Assembly: GCF_002234675.1 (NCBI RefSeq)
Contig: NC_019877.2
Location: 25,327,201-25,391,200, forward strand
DNA from: Oryzias latipes
Taxonomy: Eukaryota; Chordata; Actinopteri; Beloniformes; Adrianichthyidae
DNA: 64,000 nt
Direction: 5' to 3'
The notes under the pieces were generated by a model. That model did no database searches, was not told where the DNA came from, and worked only from the letters and a program-made list of their open reading frames with translations. This document shows, in pieces, positions 53,329-64,000 of the stretch. The translations under genes and the position numbers were made by a program. How positions within the stretch are numbered: position 1 is the stretch's first letter; each line of letters begins with the position of its first letter.

Positions 53329-54860
53329 GAGGATATGGACGGATGCAGATGGGGCTGGCGTGCTGTTCAGTTTTCATCTTAATTTTGGGTTCTACCTTGG
53401 GTTCTTAACTTTTTTGTGCCTTCTCTGGCTGCTGCTTCCCAGGATCCTCTGTAGGTCATATCCTCTGATTCTGAAATGTCAGTGGGTCCTTTCAGCTTCA
53501 ATCAACTCATGTGTGCCCACAGCACTGAAGACAGCAACTTTAGATATCCCCTATTAAACAGTTTATTTTCCTGTCCTTGTGGTGATTTGTTTGTTTCTTG
53601 ATAAATTAAGTTGATGTTAATTTTTTTCAGCTTTATGATTCTTTTCATGTTTTTATTTTTTAAAAACATTTTAAAAGTTATGCTGTTTTAACATTATCCA
53701 GCATTCATGTTCATGTTTTAATTATCTTGTTCTCTGTTTTTATTTTTCCGGATTATTTAAATAATTCCGACATTTTCTTTGGTAAAAAAAAAAAAAGTGG
53801 ATGTCTTGATCTTACAGGAACTCTTTCCACCTTTATCCACCTTTGTCATGGTAGGGAGAACACGTCAATGTAAGGGTTGGGTCATAGGATAGCACAAGGG
53901 TTAATGTATTTCAGAGATCAAGTAATAAATGGTAAATGGCGTACAATGTGTAGCACTTTGGCACATGGTCAGCAGGTCAAATGCTTGAAATAAATAAATC
54001 AAGATTAAGATCAAGATCAATTTTATTAATCCCTTTAGGGAAATTCAGTTGTAGTAGAAATACCATAAAATAAAAAAAATACAAAATATAGAGCCAAAAC
54101 TCTACAAATTCTTATTTTCATGTACACTCATGGTTACCAGATGAATTGTTGAGTCTGATGGAGGACTTTATGTCCACGTTGAGTAAATAATGATCACGTC
54201 TTAATCACTGAATTCTGTTACAATAGAAACTAAAGGAAAGAAAAAAATGACAACAATTTTCGCAGAGGCAGAGTTGGAATTTTTAATACCAGCTTGTGAA
54301 GAATTTACACTTTTTGTTTAAATAAAACCCAAAAAAACAAAACATTTCCATTAACAGAAGAAAGAAACATGGATTTAGATTAACATATTTAACATTAAAA
54401 ATCCTTTTTTTAATCAAATATCATAACTCTGAACGTGCCTTATTTTCTATGATTCATTTATCCGTTTTGTTCCCAGTTCAGTTTGTGGGGAGCTGGAGCC
54501 CATCATGAATTATTTACATGTGGTTTAACGTATTGGACTTAAACACGATTGACTATTTTCTTGCAGCTTATTTGTTTAATATTATTTGTACATTGACTGA
54601 AACATAAAGTGACTCCTTGCTTGTTCTAGATCCCTAAGAACTGTGTCCTGAAATACAAAAAAATTCTTCAAAGAGGAAATATGAGGTCATGGAGATATGC
54701 AGGCTATTAGGAATGTGTTGTGTAATATTCCTGTCATGGAACTTAATGAAAAAGGCTGAGGTCTATCTGTCTGATGGGGTCCACCACCACCTCCCTTCAC
54801 CTCAGCTGAAACATTTGCTCTGTACTTGAATAAAGAGTGACTGTTGTTGAAGACATTCCT
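53329..54860 (+). other. GPCR 3' region / probable 3' UTR
   Basis: AT-rich DNA after the stop. A candidate poly(A) signal AATAAA is at 54830. Contains a partial TTAA MITE (53815-53902), a SINE tail fragment (53930-53965, reverse) and a LINE-like 3' end (GATCAATTTTATTAATCCC near 54017). Confidence 0.4.
53815..53902. mobile_element. TTAA-type MITE, copy 5, one end only
   Basis: Matches the last 85 or so bases of copy 4 (TTTCCACCTTTATCCACC to ATAGCACAAGGG), followed by TTAA. Confidence 0.65.
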
Positions 54861-56065
54861 GGTTGCTCTTCTTCCTCAGAGTCCGCCTTCAGGATGAAAG
54901 GGACTCAGTGAAATTTGTCATTAGGTGTGTTTGAGATGACTTGCGCCTCGCCTTGATTGTGGGCAAGGCCAGACAGGTACAGGCGGGGCGAGGAAAGGCA
55001 CCTGAGATGAGGGCCAGCGCTAAGCTACAGCGAGACTGAATGACAACAGGAAGTTGGGAATGTTATTTTTCTCCTTTTTTTAGATTTGTAAAATTTTGGG
55101 TAAGAATCTACAGATTTTCTAAACTGCAACTATCACTCGAAATGTGATGCTCCAGCGCTGTGACTGTATTAAAAATCTGCATTCATTTGTTTTTTTTTCA
55201 TTTACACTTGTGTCGTGTATGTTTATAAAAAAGTTGGCCAAAAAAGCTTTTTTTTCCTGTTCTATTTTATTATTTTTTTAGAACTTCAAAAGATTACACA
55301 CATATCCACCTGAATTAAACAAAAATAAAATAAAAAAGGAAAAATAAAATAACATACAATAAAATTAGGATTGTAGTCAAATACAAATTTTAGGGATGTT
55401 GTCATCCGGTTGTAGTTCTTCAACCAAAAGCAAGAATGACAGTTTACCACAATGCATTTAGTTTTTGTGGTTTCTGCAGGCAGGCTTAGGGAAAAATCTC
55501 TGCTGCACTCACCTAGGTGGCACCTTGCACCCACCCCTTTCTCCCCAATATTTTTACGAGGATTCATAAGATTGATGATCTGATTCACATCAGGACTTGT
55601 GACAATCTGGCTTCAGTTTCAAGTCAGATGACCTTCATGATCCAACTTTCTGCAATTACCCAGACCTGCATGTGGATCAGGAAAACACTAGACACTGCCC
55701 CCACTTGGTTGTCATAACTCACAGCGTTTTTTTGTGTGTTTTTTTTGTTGCTAAAAGCTTACAGCAAGGCTGCAAAATGAATAAATAACAAAGTATATTT
55801 TCTAAGCCCTTAAAAATAAGAGCTTTGGCAAGAAGGAAGCAAAATGTCCCTTCAGCTTCTTTAATTGCCACCCGCCTCTTGGCCTCTTCACGTGCATGTT
55901 GGGAAGTCATGTGATATCCTGTGAGGAAGTGAGCTAGCTGATTGTTAGGACTCAGTGTTGCAGTTAGCAGGGTGGGAGACGTGTGTCTGTAGTTTGCTTC
56001 CTGTGTGACCTTTGAGCCCACATTCCTGTCCGTCTGCTGCTAAAGACCTACTCCACAGTGTCTAC
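54861..56065. other. Intergenic, nothing recognised
   Basis: AT-rich, with T-runs. No conserved frame or repeat pairs found. Confidence 0.4.
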
Positions 56066-56068
56066 AGA

Positions 56069-56188
56069 GGATGAAGGAAGAAAACGAAGAGGAACAAGAC
56101 GCTGGATCCAGTTTTATGGCAAAAAACGTTTGGACATGCCCAGATAAAGCTGTAGGGGACTTGGATATCTTCGGATTCTCCAGCTCAG
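56069..56188 (+). CDS. Candidate first coding exon, acidic N-terminus (NLR-like?)
   Basis: ATG 56069 opens MKEENEEEQDAGSSFMAK... and ends in SSSE just before GTAAGA-like sequence (CTCAGAGTAAGAG). The same end, CTCAGAGTAAG, occurs at the module at 58637. Fish NLR genes often start with an acidic N-terminus followed by short modules. No domain is visible, so this is a weak call. Confidence 0.3.
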
Positions 56189-57784
56189 AGTAAGAGAGAG
56201 ACCCTCTGTGACCGGATGAGGATTCTCCCATTTGTTTCCAGCTCTTCATGGCCCAACGCAGCCATGTCTTCTGCTCTGTCATAGCTTTTCCCAACTCCTC
56301 CACTCTAACACAGCAGTGTCTCCTCACAGCGTAAACACACTCTGGAACAGAACTCCCCTCTTCCTGGTAATATGATGTCAGTCCTATTACTGCTCTCGTC
56401 TAGCTCCCAAAAGGACAATTTTATTATTAGAGGTCTAGATTTTTATACCTCCAGGTTGATTCTATCAAAGTAGTCAACTGGACGTCTCACCTCTCGCAGC
56501 CTCCACGGCTATGTTCACTCCTCTGGGTAAAAGTGTTGTGAGAAATGGTTGTAGATGGATGGAGAAATTGTATCTGTGTTCACAATTTTCATGGAGGAAA
56601 GGACTGTTTTTTTCTAACAAAAGAAAGAGGCAGTTTTTGGCTTGCAATTTGTAATGTTGTAAATTGAGCATCACCTATCAGATTTGAAAAAACAAACAAA
56701 AAAGGAAACAGGGTTACGAAGCTGAAGTCAACGTGCTTTTAAAGACTAAAACAATTTATTTAAAATGGTGGTTCAAAATACCATTGACTGTATAAGTGTC
56801 CTAAAGACAATGCAAATGTCTTCATTCATGCTGCAGAGCACTTTTCTGAGGACACTGGGAAGTTCTGCTTTGGTGCTGGAGCCTCGATACATTCATGTAA
56901 TAGCGTTAGAAATAAGGGGGGAAAAAATGTTGTCCTCCGGACAACCTGGCAACATTTGGTTTTCCTCCCCAATTTTTTGTTGTCCTTCGATACCAATATT
57001 CAACAGCAATGAAACCTACTCAGATGTCAGTACTTACATCTTATTTCTTCTATACATCTAATATCAACTCCCTCTTATGATGGAAATTTAAAAAAAACTC
57101 TTTAAATATTAAAAACAAACTTTTTACTAAATATTGAAGCATCTGGTTACACAAAGTATTGCCAAAAACCTGAAACTAATATCTGTATCACTAGTAGCTT
57201 TACACAGATTTAAATATATTGGTTGTTTTTTTTCTTTGGTTTTGATAAATGTTGCTTAAAGAATATAAAATACAAAGACTTAAAATTAAAAATTTAGAAT
57301 ATCATATCAATCCCATGGAAAAGTTTTTTTTCAGCTCATGTCAGTCTGTTCTGTTATGAGTGAAAGTTATAGCGTTTTATGAATGTGTTTTAAATCTTCT
57401 ATTAATGGCTTATTTTGAACATGTTTTTGGAGACCTTTAGTGGTCACGCCAGGCACTGTTGTTCAACGCATTTATTTGAATAATCTTTATTGAAAAGTGC
57501 ATATGTAGAAACAGAAAGGATTCGCTAGCATGCACGCACTTCGTTTGTCAGTGGAAAGAATTTGCTGCCTACGACTCAATTCAGAGGTTGCCAGAAACTA
57601 ACCCTTGAAACTTGAAAAATAGTCGAAAAATACCAAAATAAAAGACCTGGTTGTCACACGGACAACCATCAGGTTCATTTTTGGTTGTCCTCCATGAAAT
57701 CTGGTTGTCTCAGACAACAGGATAACCGCTTATTTCGAACGCTGTGTAATCTTTTTGACTGAAGGGTTCAGTCTTCAAGGTCCA

Positions 57785-57878
57785 GCTGTGCATTCATGAA
57801 GAGTGACTTCTCCAAGGATCTCCTAATAAACTTCAGAGCCCTACATGGACCCAGTTCATGTAGTGAACTGTTTCAACA
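57785..57878 (+). pseudogene. NLR-like N-terminal module, older copy
   Basis: Frame reads SSCAFMKSDFSKDLLINFRALHG, matching the module at 58555. No clear donor or acceptor is kept. Confidence 0.4.
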
Positions 57879-58519
57879 AAAACTGCAGAATACAGTTCCC
57901 TTCTTGTCTGGAGACTTGCTGTTGCCTCTAGCTGTTGGTTAAAACGGCTTAAAGTTGGTCTGAGGACTAAATCTTACCATGAGGACTGTGAATGTGAAAA
58001 ACATCAACTCTGAAAAATGTGTTTTATTTTGGACACGAGCTCATTTAGCTCATGTAACTTCAGATGAAGTCTTCCGGACTCAAACCTTTCACATAACAGC
58101 AAAGTCGTTCAGCAGTGTTAACCAATATCTGTGCGATGTTGAATGAATGTAATATTGATCTTTTTAAAGTTGAGATTCAGTACTCTACCGTGTGGGACAG
58201 GTTAAAGTGTGCCGTGGCTCAGAAAAGGTTGAAAAACGCTGCCCTAGAGTACGTGATTCAGATTTGACCCATGAGGAAGGATAAAGAAATGCTTTGATGT
58301 TGATCATTATTAGTCAGACGTCAGAGCTCCAGTTTTGACAGATTTTTTCATAAAATAACTGTAAAAAAAATCTTCTTTTTTTTAACCATACAGTGTTAAC
58401 AGTGGGTCTGTCGTTAGATTCAAATCTTGAAAAACTGATGGACAGTGAATCCAAATTCCATTAACTGTTTACCTCCAAACACAGCAGTTCCTCCAAAGCA
58501 ACAATGACCTCTGTGTTTA

Positions 58520-58637
58520 CAGATGTCAGCAGCTAAGACAGCGAGGTCAGTCTGCTGGATCCAGCTGTGAGTCCGTCAGGAGTGACTTCTCCAAAGATCT
58601 GCCCATAAACTTCAGAGAAGCCCCTGGACTCTCAGAG
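58520..58637 (+). CDS. NLR-like N-terminal module exon
   Basis: After acceptor TTTACAG (58515-58521) a frame reads QQLRQRGQSAGSSCESVRSD and on through FSKDLPINFRE, ending LSE before GTAAGT at about 58637. The SCxSxKSD pattern is typical of short repeated modules before the NACHT domain in fish NLRC3/NLRP-like proteins, as I remember them. No NACHT or LRR follows in the window, where LINE sequence begins at 59.4 kb, so the gene is partial or dead. Confidence 0.4.
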
Positions 58638-58639
58638 TA

Positions 58640-59203
58640 AGTCTTTCACATTTGACTCAAGATGGAGAAACACATCATTTTGATCATTACTGGTCTGAGC
58701 TTAAATGTTCATGTATGTACTCCAACAACAAAAACTGAAAGATGAACATCCAAAGAACCAGTAACTCCTGAATTATAATAAGTATTCTACTTTACATAGT
58801 TAGTAACAGTTCAGATGAATGGAGGTTTTGACTTTCTTTAGTTTCAATATTTTGGCTAGTTAGCTTTGTGTTTTGGTTGTTTGGAAAAAAAATCAAATGT
58901 CTGAAAATTTTTCTCCTTTTCTTCTTGAAAGCATTGCTTGTTTGTTTGGTGCTAATTTGTTGACAGAAAATAAAATATTTAATAAACAAACAGAAAAAGA
59001 CAAAACCCAAGGAGCAACATAAAGGTGACACAGCAAAGCAGATGACCTGCCAAAACTGAACTGCAAACCATACACTTAAATAGGCTGACGCGAATTAACT
59101 AAAAGGACAACAGCTGTGGATCATGATGGACCGGGAAACAGTGTGACTGAGGGCAACTCAGAACATGACCAAAAAGTAAACAAGAACCCTTACACTAGGG
59201 GTG

Positions 59204-59205
<2 letters not shown>
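58640..59205. other. Intergenic, nothing recognised
   Basis: AT-rich DNA up to a TA microsatellite. Confidence 0.4.

Positions 59206-59273
<68 letters not shown>
59206..59273. repeat. TA microsatellite
   Basis: About 33 TA repeats just outside the R4 LINE tail. Confidence 0.95.
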
Positions 59274-59277
<4 letters not shown>

Positions 59278-60044
59278 ACCCCTCTCATCCTCCACGGGTG
59301 GTTTCTCCTCCAAGCTCGGGTCCTCTACCACAGGCCTGGGAGCTCGAGGGTCCTGCGCAGTATCTTTTTTTTTTTTACTTGTCCTGTCCAACAGCTGGGC
59401 AGGCAGATGAGAGCTGAGGGCCTCTTGTGTTGGACATATTTTACTTTAACAATAAGGGTTATTAATCTTCAGACAAACCAAAGGTATGTCTGAATAAACC
59501 CCTTTTGTAATTGAGGCCAAACTTTATTAATTTCAACCATGTTTGAAAATCTTTGGTGTTGGACCGGACGGAAAAGGAAAGAAGGGATGAAGAGAGAGGG
59601 ATGTTAGAAGGGGGGGGGGGGGGGGGGGGGGGGGTTAGAGGGTGATCATAGAAGGGGGGGGGGATAAGATATGAAGAAATATTTCATTCATTCAATCACG
59701 CAAACTATTAGTGCAAAGGTGAGCTAACACCTGTGCTCAGGTGAGTGTTTATGTTCGTCTAAAATGGATAGAGGAATGTGAAAAGAAGGAAGGAGAGTGC
59801 CCAGCCATCCCCACACCAAGACCCCCGCCGCAGCAGCAGCGGCAGCCGGAACCCCTGCAACGCCAGGTACCGGACCCGACCCCCCGACCAACGGAGCCCC
59901 CACCACCCCCCACCAGGCACCGGAGGCCCCGACCCCCACCCCGAACCACGGCAGAAGGGCAAGGAGCAGCGACGACCAGGCCCCCCCACCCCCTATGTCA
60001 TGGAGTTAGCTATGGGAGACCAGAGAGACTGAATTCTTTCAAAG

Positions 60045-61237
60045 TTACTTGAACTTTGGGCTGACATTTTTTTCCAAGCTGATATGATCAAGCAGGAGAT
60101 TTCTGTGTTGACTTATATTTATATTTTTCTTGTTTTTCCAAATTATTAAAATAGTTTTTTTAACAATACAAAGAGTTATGAAAATTATAGATACTAATCC
60201 TCTTTCTACATCGATGGCACTCATGTCACCAAGCACACAAAGTGACGGTGAAGCCGTGATTGAAACCTTAAGCCAGACTGATAGATCGGCACATACCTGC
60301 TGCCAGAGAGCCTGGACAGGCGGGCAGAACCACAGTGCGTGCATGTAACTGTCGGGTAGATTACTGTCACAGTGCTCGCAAATGTCTGAGTTACTGCTCA
60401 GTATCTTAGCTGTTTCTAGCACTGCGCTTTTCTGGACTGAGAGGTCTGAGGTCTTTCCAGGTATCTGTTGTAGCCATTCCTCCAGCTTGGGGGTTACTGA
60501 CCCGATTACTCCAATTACCACAGGCACCACTGTCACCTTCACTTTCCATGCTTTCTCCAGTTCTTCTCTGAGTCCCTGGTATTTCTCCAGTTCTCATGTT
60601 CCTTCTTCCTGATGTTCCCATCGCTTGGCACTGCCACATCCACCACAACGGCTTTCCTCTGTTCTTTGTCCACCACTACAATGTCTGGTTGGTTCTCCAT
60701 TACCATCCTATCAGTCTGGATCTGGAAGTCCCACAGGATCTTTGCCCTCTCATTCTCTACCACCTTCGGAGGTGTTTCCCATTTTGACCTTGGGGTTTCC
60801 AGTTCATATTCTGCACACATGTTCCTGTATATTATTCCAGCCACTTGATTGTGGCTCTCCATGTATGCTTTACCTGCCAGCATCTTACATCCTGTAGTTA
60901 TGTGCTGGATTGTTTCAAGCGCCTCTTTGCACAGCCTACACCTTGGATCTTGTCTGGTGTGGTAGATCTGAGCCTCTATCGCTCTGGTGCTCAGGGCTTG
61001 TTCCCGAGCTGCCAGTATGAGGGCTTCAGTGCTGTCCTGTAGGCCAGCCCTTTCTAGCCATTGGTAGGACTTCTTGATATCAGCCACTTCAGTTATGGTC
61101 CGGTGGTACATCCCATGCAGGGGTTTGTCCTCCCATGAGGATCTGTCCTCCTTCACTGTATCCTCTGCTCTCCATTGCCTGAGACATTCACTGAGCACAC
61201 TGTCAGTTGGGGCCTTGAACTTGATGTACTCATGCAT
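60045..61237 (-). pseudogene. R4 LINE zinc motif and restriction-like endonuclease
   Basis: Frame 61237-60539 has SWEDKPLHGMYHR, the CRLCKEALETIQHITTGC motif and QPDIVVVDK...VVVDVAVPSD, the PD/D core of the restriction-like endonuclease that nicks DNA for this clade. A frameshift near 60540 passes to 60542-60045, with VTPKLEEWLQQIPGKTSDLS, typical of the Rex6-type C-terminus. An unusual segment at about 60370-60240 (CEHCDSNLPDSYMHALWFCP) follows, which I do not know from this family. Confidence 0.75.
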
Positions 61238-61282
61238 CTTGGATGTCTCATCCTAGATAGTGGCTTCTACGCTCACTAGTCC

Positions 61283-62209
61283 TCACCCTCCTTCCTTGCG
61301 GCTAGCATACAGTCTCAGGGTGCTGGATTTGGGATGGAACCCTCCATGCATGGTGAGAATCTTTCGTGTCTTAACATCCGTGGTCTGTATCTCTTCCTTT
61401 GGCCATCTTATTCCTGCAGGGTATCTGATAACTGGCAATGCGTAGCTGTTTATTGCCCGGGTCTTAATTTTGCCATTGAGCTGGCTTCTAAGGACTTGCC
61501 TTACTCGTTGGAGGTATTTAGCTATTGCAGCTTTCCTTGTTGCCTGCTCCAGGTTGCCATTTGCCTGTGGGATTCCAAGGTACTTGTAACTGTCCTCGAT
61601 GTCTGCTATTGTTCCTTCTGGGAGTGAGAACCCTCCTGTGTGGACTACCTTGCCTCTCTTTGTCACCATCCGGCTGCATATCTCGAGCCCGAATGACATC
61701 CCAATGTCAGTACTGTAGATCCTGGTGGTGTGGATCAGGGAGTCAATGTCACGCTCGCTCTTAGCATATAGCTTGATGTCATCCATGTAGAGGAGGTGAC
61801 TGATATTGGCTCCATTTCTGAGTTGGTATCCATAGCCAGTCTTGTTGATTATTTGGCTGAGGGGGTTCAGACCTATGCAGAACAGCTGTTGGGACAGAGC
61901 GTCACCTTGGTATATTCCACATTTGATGGACACTTGTGCAAGTGGCTTACCATTGGCTTCAAGGGTGGTTTTCCACAGCTTCATTGAGTTTCCTATGAAG
62001 GCTCTTAGAGTCCTGTTGATGTTGTACAGCTCCAAGCATTCAGTGATCCATGTGCGTGTCATTGAGTCATAGGCTTTCTTGTAATCAATCCAGGCTGTGC
62101 ACAGGTTGGTGTGTCGTGACTTACAGTCTTGAGCGACTGTTCTTTTGACCAGGAGTTGGTGTTTGGCTCCTCTGGAGTCTCTACCAATGCCTTTCTGTGT
62201 GTTGCTCAT
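61283..62209 (-). pseudogene. R4 LINE RT core
   Basis: 308 codons with WIDYKKAYDSM, GIYQGDALSQQLFCIGLNPLS and the catalytic YMDD, then DSYKYLGIPQ and YALPVIRYPAG. Well conserved. A frame change at about 61280 ends it. Confidence 0.85.
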
Positions 62210-62526
62210 TGTGACGGTGTGGCACCGTCAGACGATGAGGGGGGGGGGGGGGGGGGGGGCGGCACACCGTGACTTATTGTTTGTGCATTTGTGTATTTTA
62301 TGTTTTAAAATTACGACCTGTGGTGCCACCTGGACAATAATTGAGAGCAACGCCCAACAGGCGTGGCTTAAAGTTCAAAAGGGAGCACCACAGGTAGTGA
62401 AATGAGGAGTAAAACGGAGGTGTCAGGTGCTGTGTGGCCCTGCGTAGAGCTATTGTGTCCTGAAATAAAGACAGAACCTCCTCACCTTGGCTCCTCTGCA
62501 CCATTTCGTGGTGGGACCCCGTCACA
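62210..62526 (+). mobile_element. Solo LTR inside the LINE
   Basis: Starts TGTGACGG and ends CCGTCACA, with the 5-bp duplication CTCAT at 62205-62209 and 62527-62531. AATAAA at 62464 suits a + strand LTR. Contains a G run (62232-62258). 317 bp. Confidence 0.85.
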
Positions 62527-62840
62527 CTCATGTATTGATCCATGTGCCTATTTATCTTGGTTGCAATGATGCCTGACATGAGCTTCCATGTTGTGGAGAG
62601 ACAGGTTATTGGCCGGTAGTTGGGTGGGACTGCACCCTTTGAGGGATCCTTCTGGATCAGGATCATTCGCCCTTCCGTTAGCCATTCGGGGTGAGTCCCA
62701 TCTCTTAGCAGCTGGTTCATTTGTGCTGCCAGGCGCTCATGAAGTGCGGTAAGCTTCTGTAGCCAGTAGGCGTGTACCATGTCAGGGCCCGGTGCTGTCC
62801 AGTTCTTGATACCTGAGACTCTTTCTTGGATGTCTGCCAC
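62527..62840 (-). pseudogene. R4 LINE RT, first part
   Basis: Includes NWTAPGPDMVHAYWLQKL and GRMILIQKDPSKGAVPPNYRPIT, the RT fingers. The frame is cut by the solo LTR at 62526. Confidence 0.75.
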
Positions 62841-62879
62841 TGTGATGGTTTCTGGATTCTGTTCAGGGAGGTTGCTATG

Positions 62880-63632
62880 TTATTTTCTCAGAGAGACCAG
62901 CCACTGGGCATTACTGTTATGTGCTGTCTCTTTCTCCCATATACTTTTCCAGTACTGTTCAGTTTCCAGCCTTGGTGAGTCTGCTCGGCTGTTTTGACCC
63001 TGCCACTGAGCGTATACTTTCGCAGGTTGAGTTGCGAAGAGCCTGTTTATTCGTCTGGCTTCATTGTCTCTTGTGTACCTCTTTAGGCGGCTTCTCAAGG
63101 CTAGGAGCCTTTGTTTGGTAGTTTCCAGTGCTTCAGGTACTTGCTTTCTCATTGTACCTCTTTGAGCCTCTGTCAGCTTACTCACATCCTTCCGAGTTGC
63201 CTTGATTTTGGCCTCTAAACGTTGCTTCCATGGTGGGTATTGTTTTCTCCCATGGTTATTCTCATAGCCAAGCATCTCAAGGATCACTGCTGCTGAAGTG
63301 TAGACCAGTTCATTGGTTTCTGTGATGGTTGTGGTAGGAATCGCCCTCAATGCTTCATTTACAATTTCCAGTAGACTTTCTGGCAGTGCATCACTTAACC
63401 GTTGTAGCTGGTGTCGGGGTTGCGTAGTGTTCATTCTAGACATGATCTTGTCTTTCAGGTCAGTTGCTGCCTCGCTCAGCATATCTGTAGTTGTTGGGGC
63501 TGTGTACCAAAGCCCAGGGTGGGAGTGTGGTATAGCCTCCTCTCTGACCTGTTGTTCTGGCTCTCCCGTGGTATTGTATTGTGTCGCTTCAATCTCAAGT
63601 TGTGACAGGAGTTGCCGCTTATGGATGTTCAA
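62880..63632 (-). pseudogene. R4 LINE linker region
   Basis: 250 codons, basic and rich in Arg/Lys/Gln (LKRYTRDNEARRINRLFATQ). It ends in a TAA stop, after which the next frame continues in the same phase, so that break is a single nonsense change. Confidence 0.6.
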
Positions 63633-63686
63633 GCCTTGGGCTACCAGTTGTTTGGCAGTTAGCCTTGATTGTGGGTTTCAAAGCAT

Positions 63687-63902
63687 CTATTCATTCCACA
63701 TTCTCTGCATGTTTCCCCTCTGGGTGGGATTACTTGAGTAGTAGCATTCTAACAGAACTTTGTTCTCACATCTAGTCCATTTCCGTCTTGTTCCAGAAGC
63801 CCACTTTCCAGTAGGGACCTCTGGTCCCCCAGCACCTGACGCAGACCTTGTTTGGCCGGGCAACGTCTGAGCCGGCATGACATGTTGTTCATTGTCTCTC
63901 AT
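63687..63902 (-). pseudogene. R4 LINE N-terminal segment with Myb-like motif
   Basis: RRKWTRCENKVLLECYY and RMWNE resemble the N-terminal DNA-binding segment of R4-type ORFs. A TAG stop at 63687 replaces the next codon, then further stops follow. Confidence 0.55.
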
Positions 63903-63935
63903 GTTGTGAGGTTGGCGGTAGCGTTAAGGGTCTTG

Positions 63936-64000
63936 CCTGCATGGAACCCTCCATGCATGGTGAGGAGCTTTCGTGTTTTAACATCCGTGGTCTGTATCTC
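63936..64000 (-). mobile_element. Start of a second R4 LINE fragment at the window edge
   Basis: CATGGAACCCTCCATGCATG and GTGGTCTGTATCTC repeat 61331-61390 closely, so a piece of another copy's RT lies directly beside the 5' end of copy D. Confidence 0.7.

Larger units (their letters stand above)
59365..63935 (-). mobile_element. R4-clade (Rex6/Dong-like) LINE, near full length, broken (copy D)
   Basis: On the - strand from right to left: an N-terminal Myb-like segment, a linker, RT, a Cys-Cys-His-Cys motif, a restriction-like endonuclease, a C-rich 3' UTR and poly(A). The 3' UTR is the block shared with copies A-C but shortened (59377-60044, with a 25-base G run at about 59610). Stops and frame changes break the ORF. 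A solo LTR splits the RT. Confidence 0.8.

Overview
The window is vertebrate nuclear DNA, almost certainly a teleost fish. The genes have GT-AG introns. The repeats are fish-typical: an L2 LINE, Rex6/Dong-like (R4-clade) LINEs, BEL/Pao and CsRn1-like Ty3 elements, tRNA-derived SINEs, hAT elements and TTAA-flanked MITEs. I cannot fix the species; a percomorph such as a medaka-like fish would fit. There are no operons, bacterial genes or CRISPR arrays.

From 0.3 to 29.9 kb on the + strand lies the 3' part of one gene. Fourteen exons splice in frame into about 900 residues, which I recognise as ANKFN1 (mouse Nmf9, fly wide awake). The ankyrin part and the start of the FN3 domain lie left of the window. 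Each large intron holds a different element: a Ty3 element of the CsRn1 type in intron 1, a BEL/Pao remnant plus SINEs in intron 2, and an L2 LINE with an intact endonuclease/RT ORF in intron 3. Intron 11 holds a stack: a hAT element carries a 5'-truncated LINE, which carries a 4.76 kb LTR-like element, each level marked by its own target-site duplication. Every protein-coding element in these introns is antisense to the gene.

From 30 to 37.9 kb are the probable ANKFN1 3' UTR, TTAA MITEs and two more 5'-truncated copies of the C-rich LINE 3' end. From 37.947 to 45.624 kb is the most unusual object: a 7.7 kb segment bounded by inverted repeats of about 30 bp. It has a 124-bp minisatellite near its left end, a 286-bp array near its right end, and a broken DUF4806-like gene inside. 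I interpret it as a large DNA transposon.

From 48.2 to 53.3 kb is a two-exon rhodopsin-like GPCR of the hydroxycarboxylic acid/5-oxo-ETE receptor group, with the DRY motif changed to YRY. Its 4.1 kb intron holds a MITE, a hAT-like element with a nested solo LTR, and a TTAA MITE. From 56 to 58.7 kb are short exon-like modules resembling the N-terminal modules of fish NLR proteins, with no NACHT domain in view. From 59.4 kb to the end is a nearly full-length but broken R4-clade LINE on the - strand, split by a 317-bp solo LTR, followed by the start of a second copy. The 3' end of this LINE is the same C-rich sequence seen at 19.6, 33.8 and 36.3 kb, which ties those copies to the R4 family.
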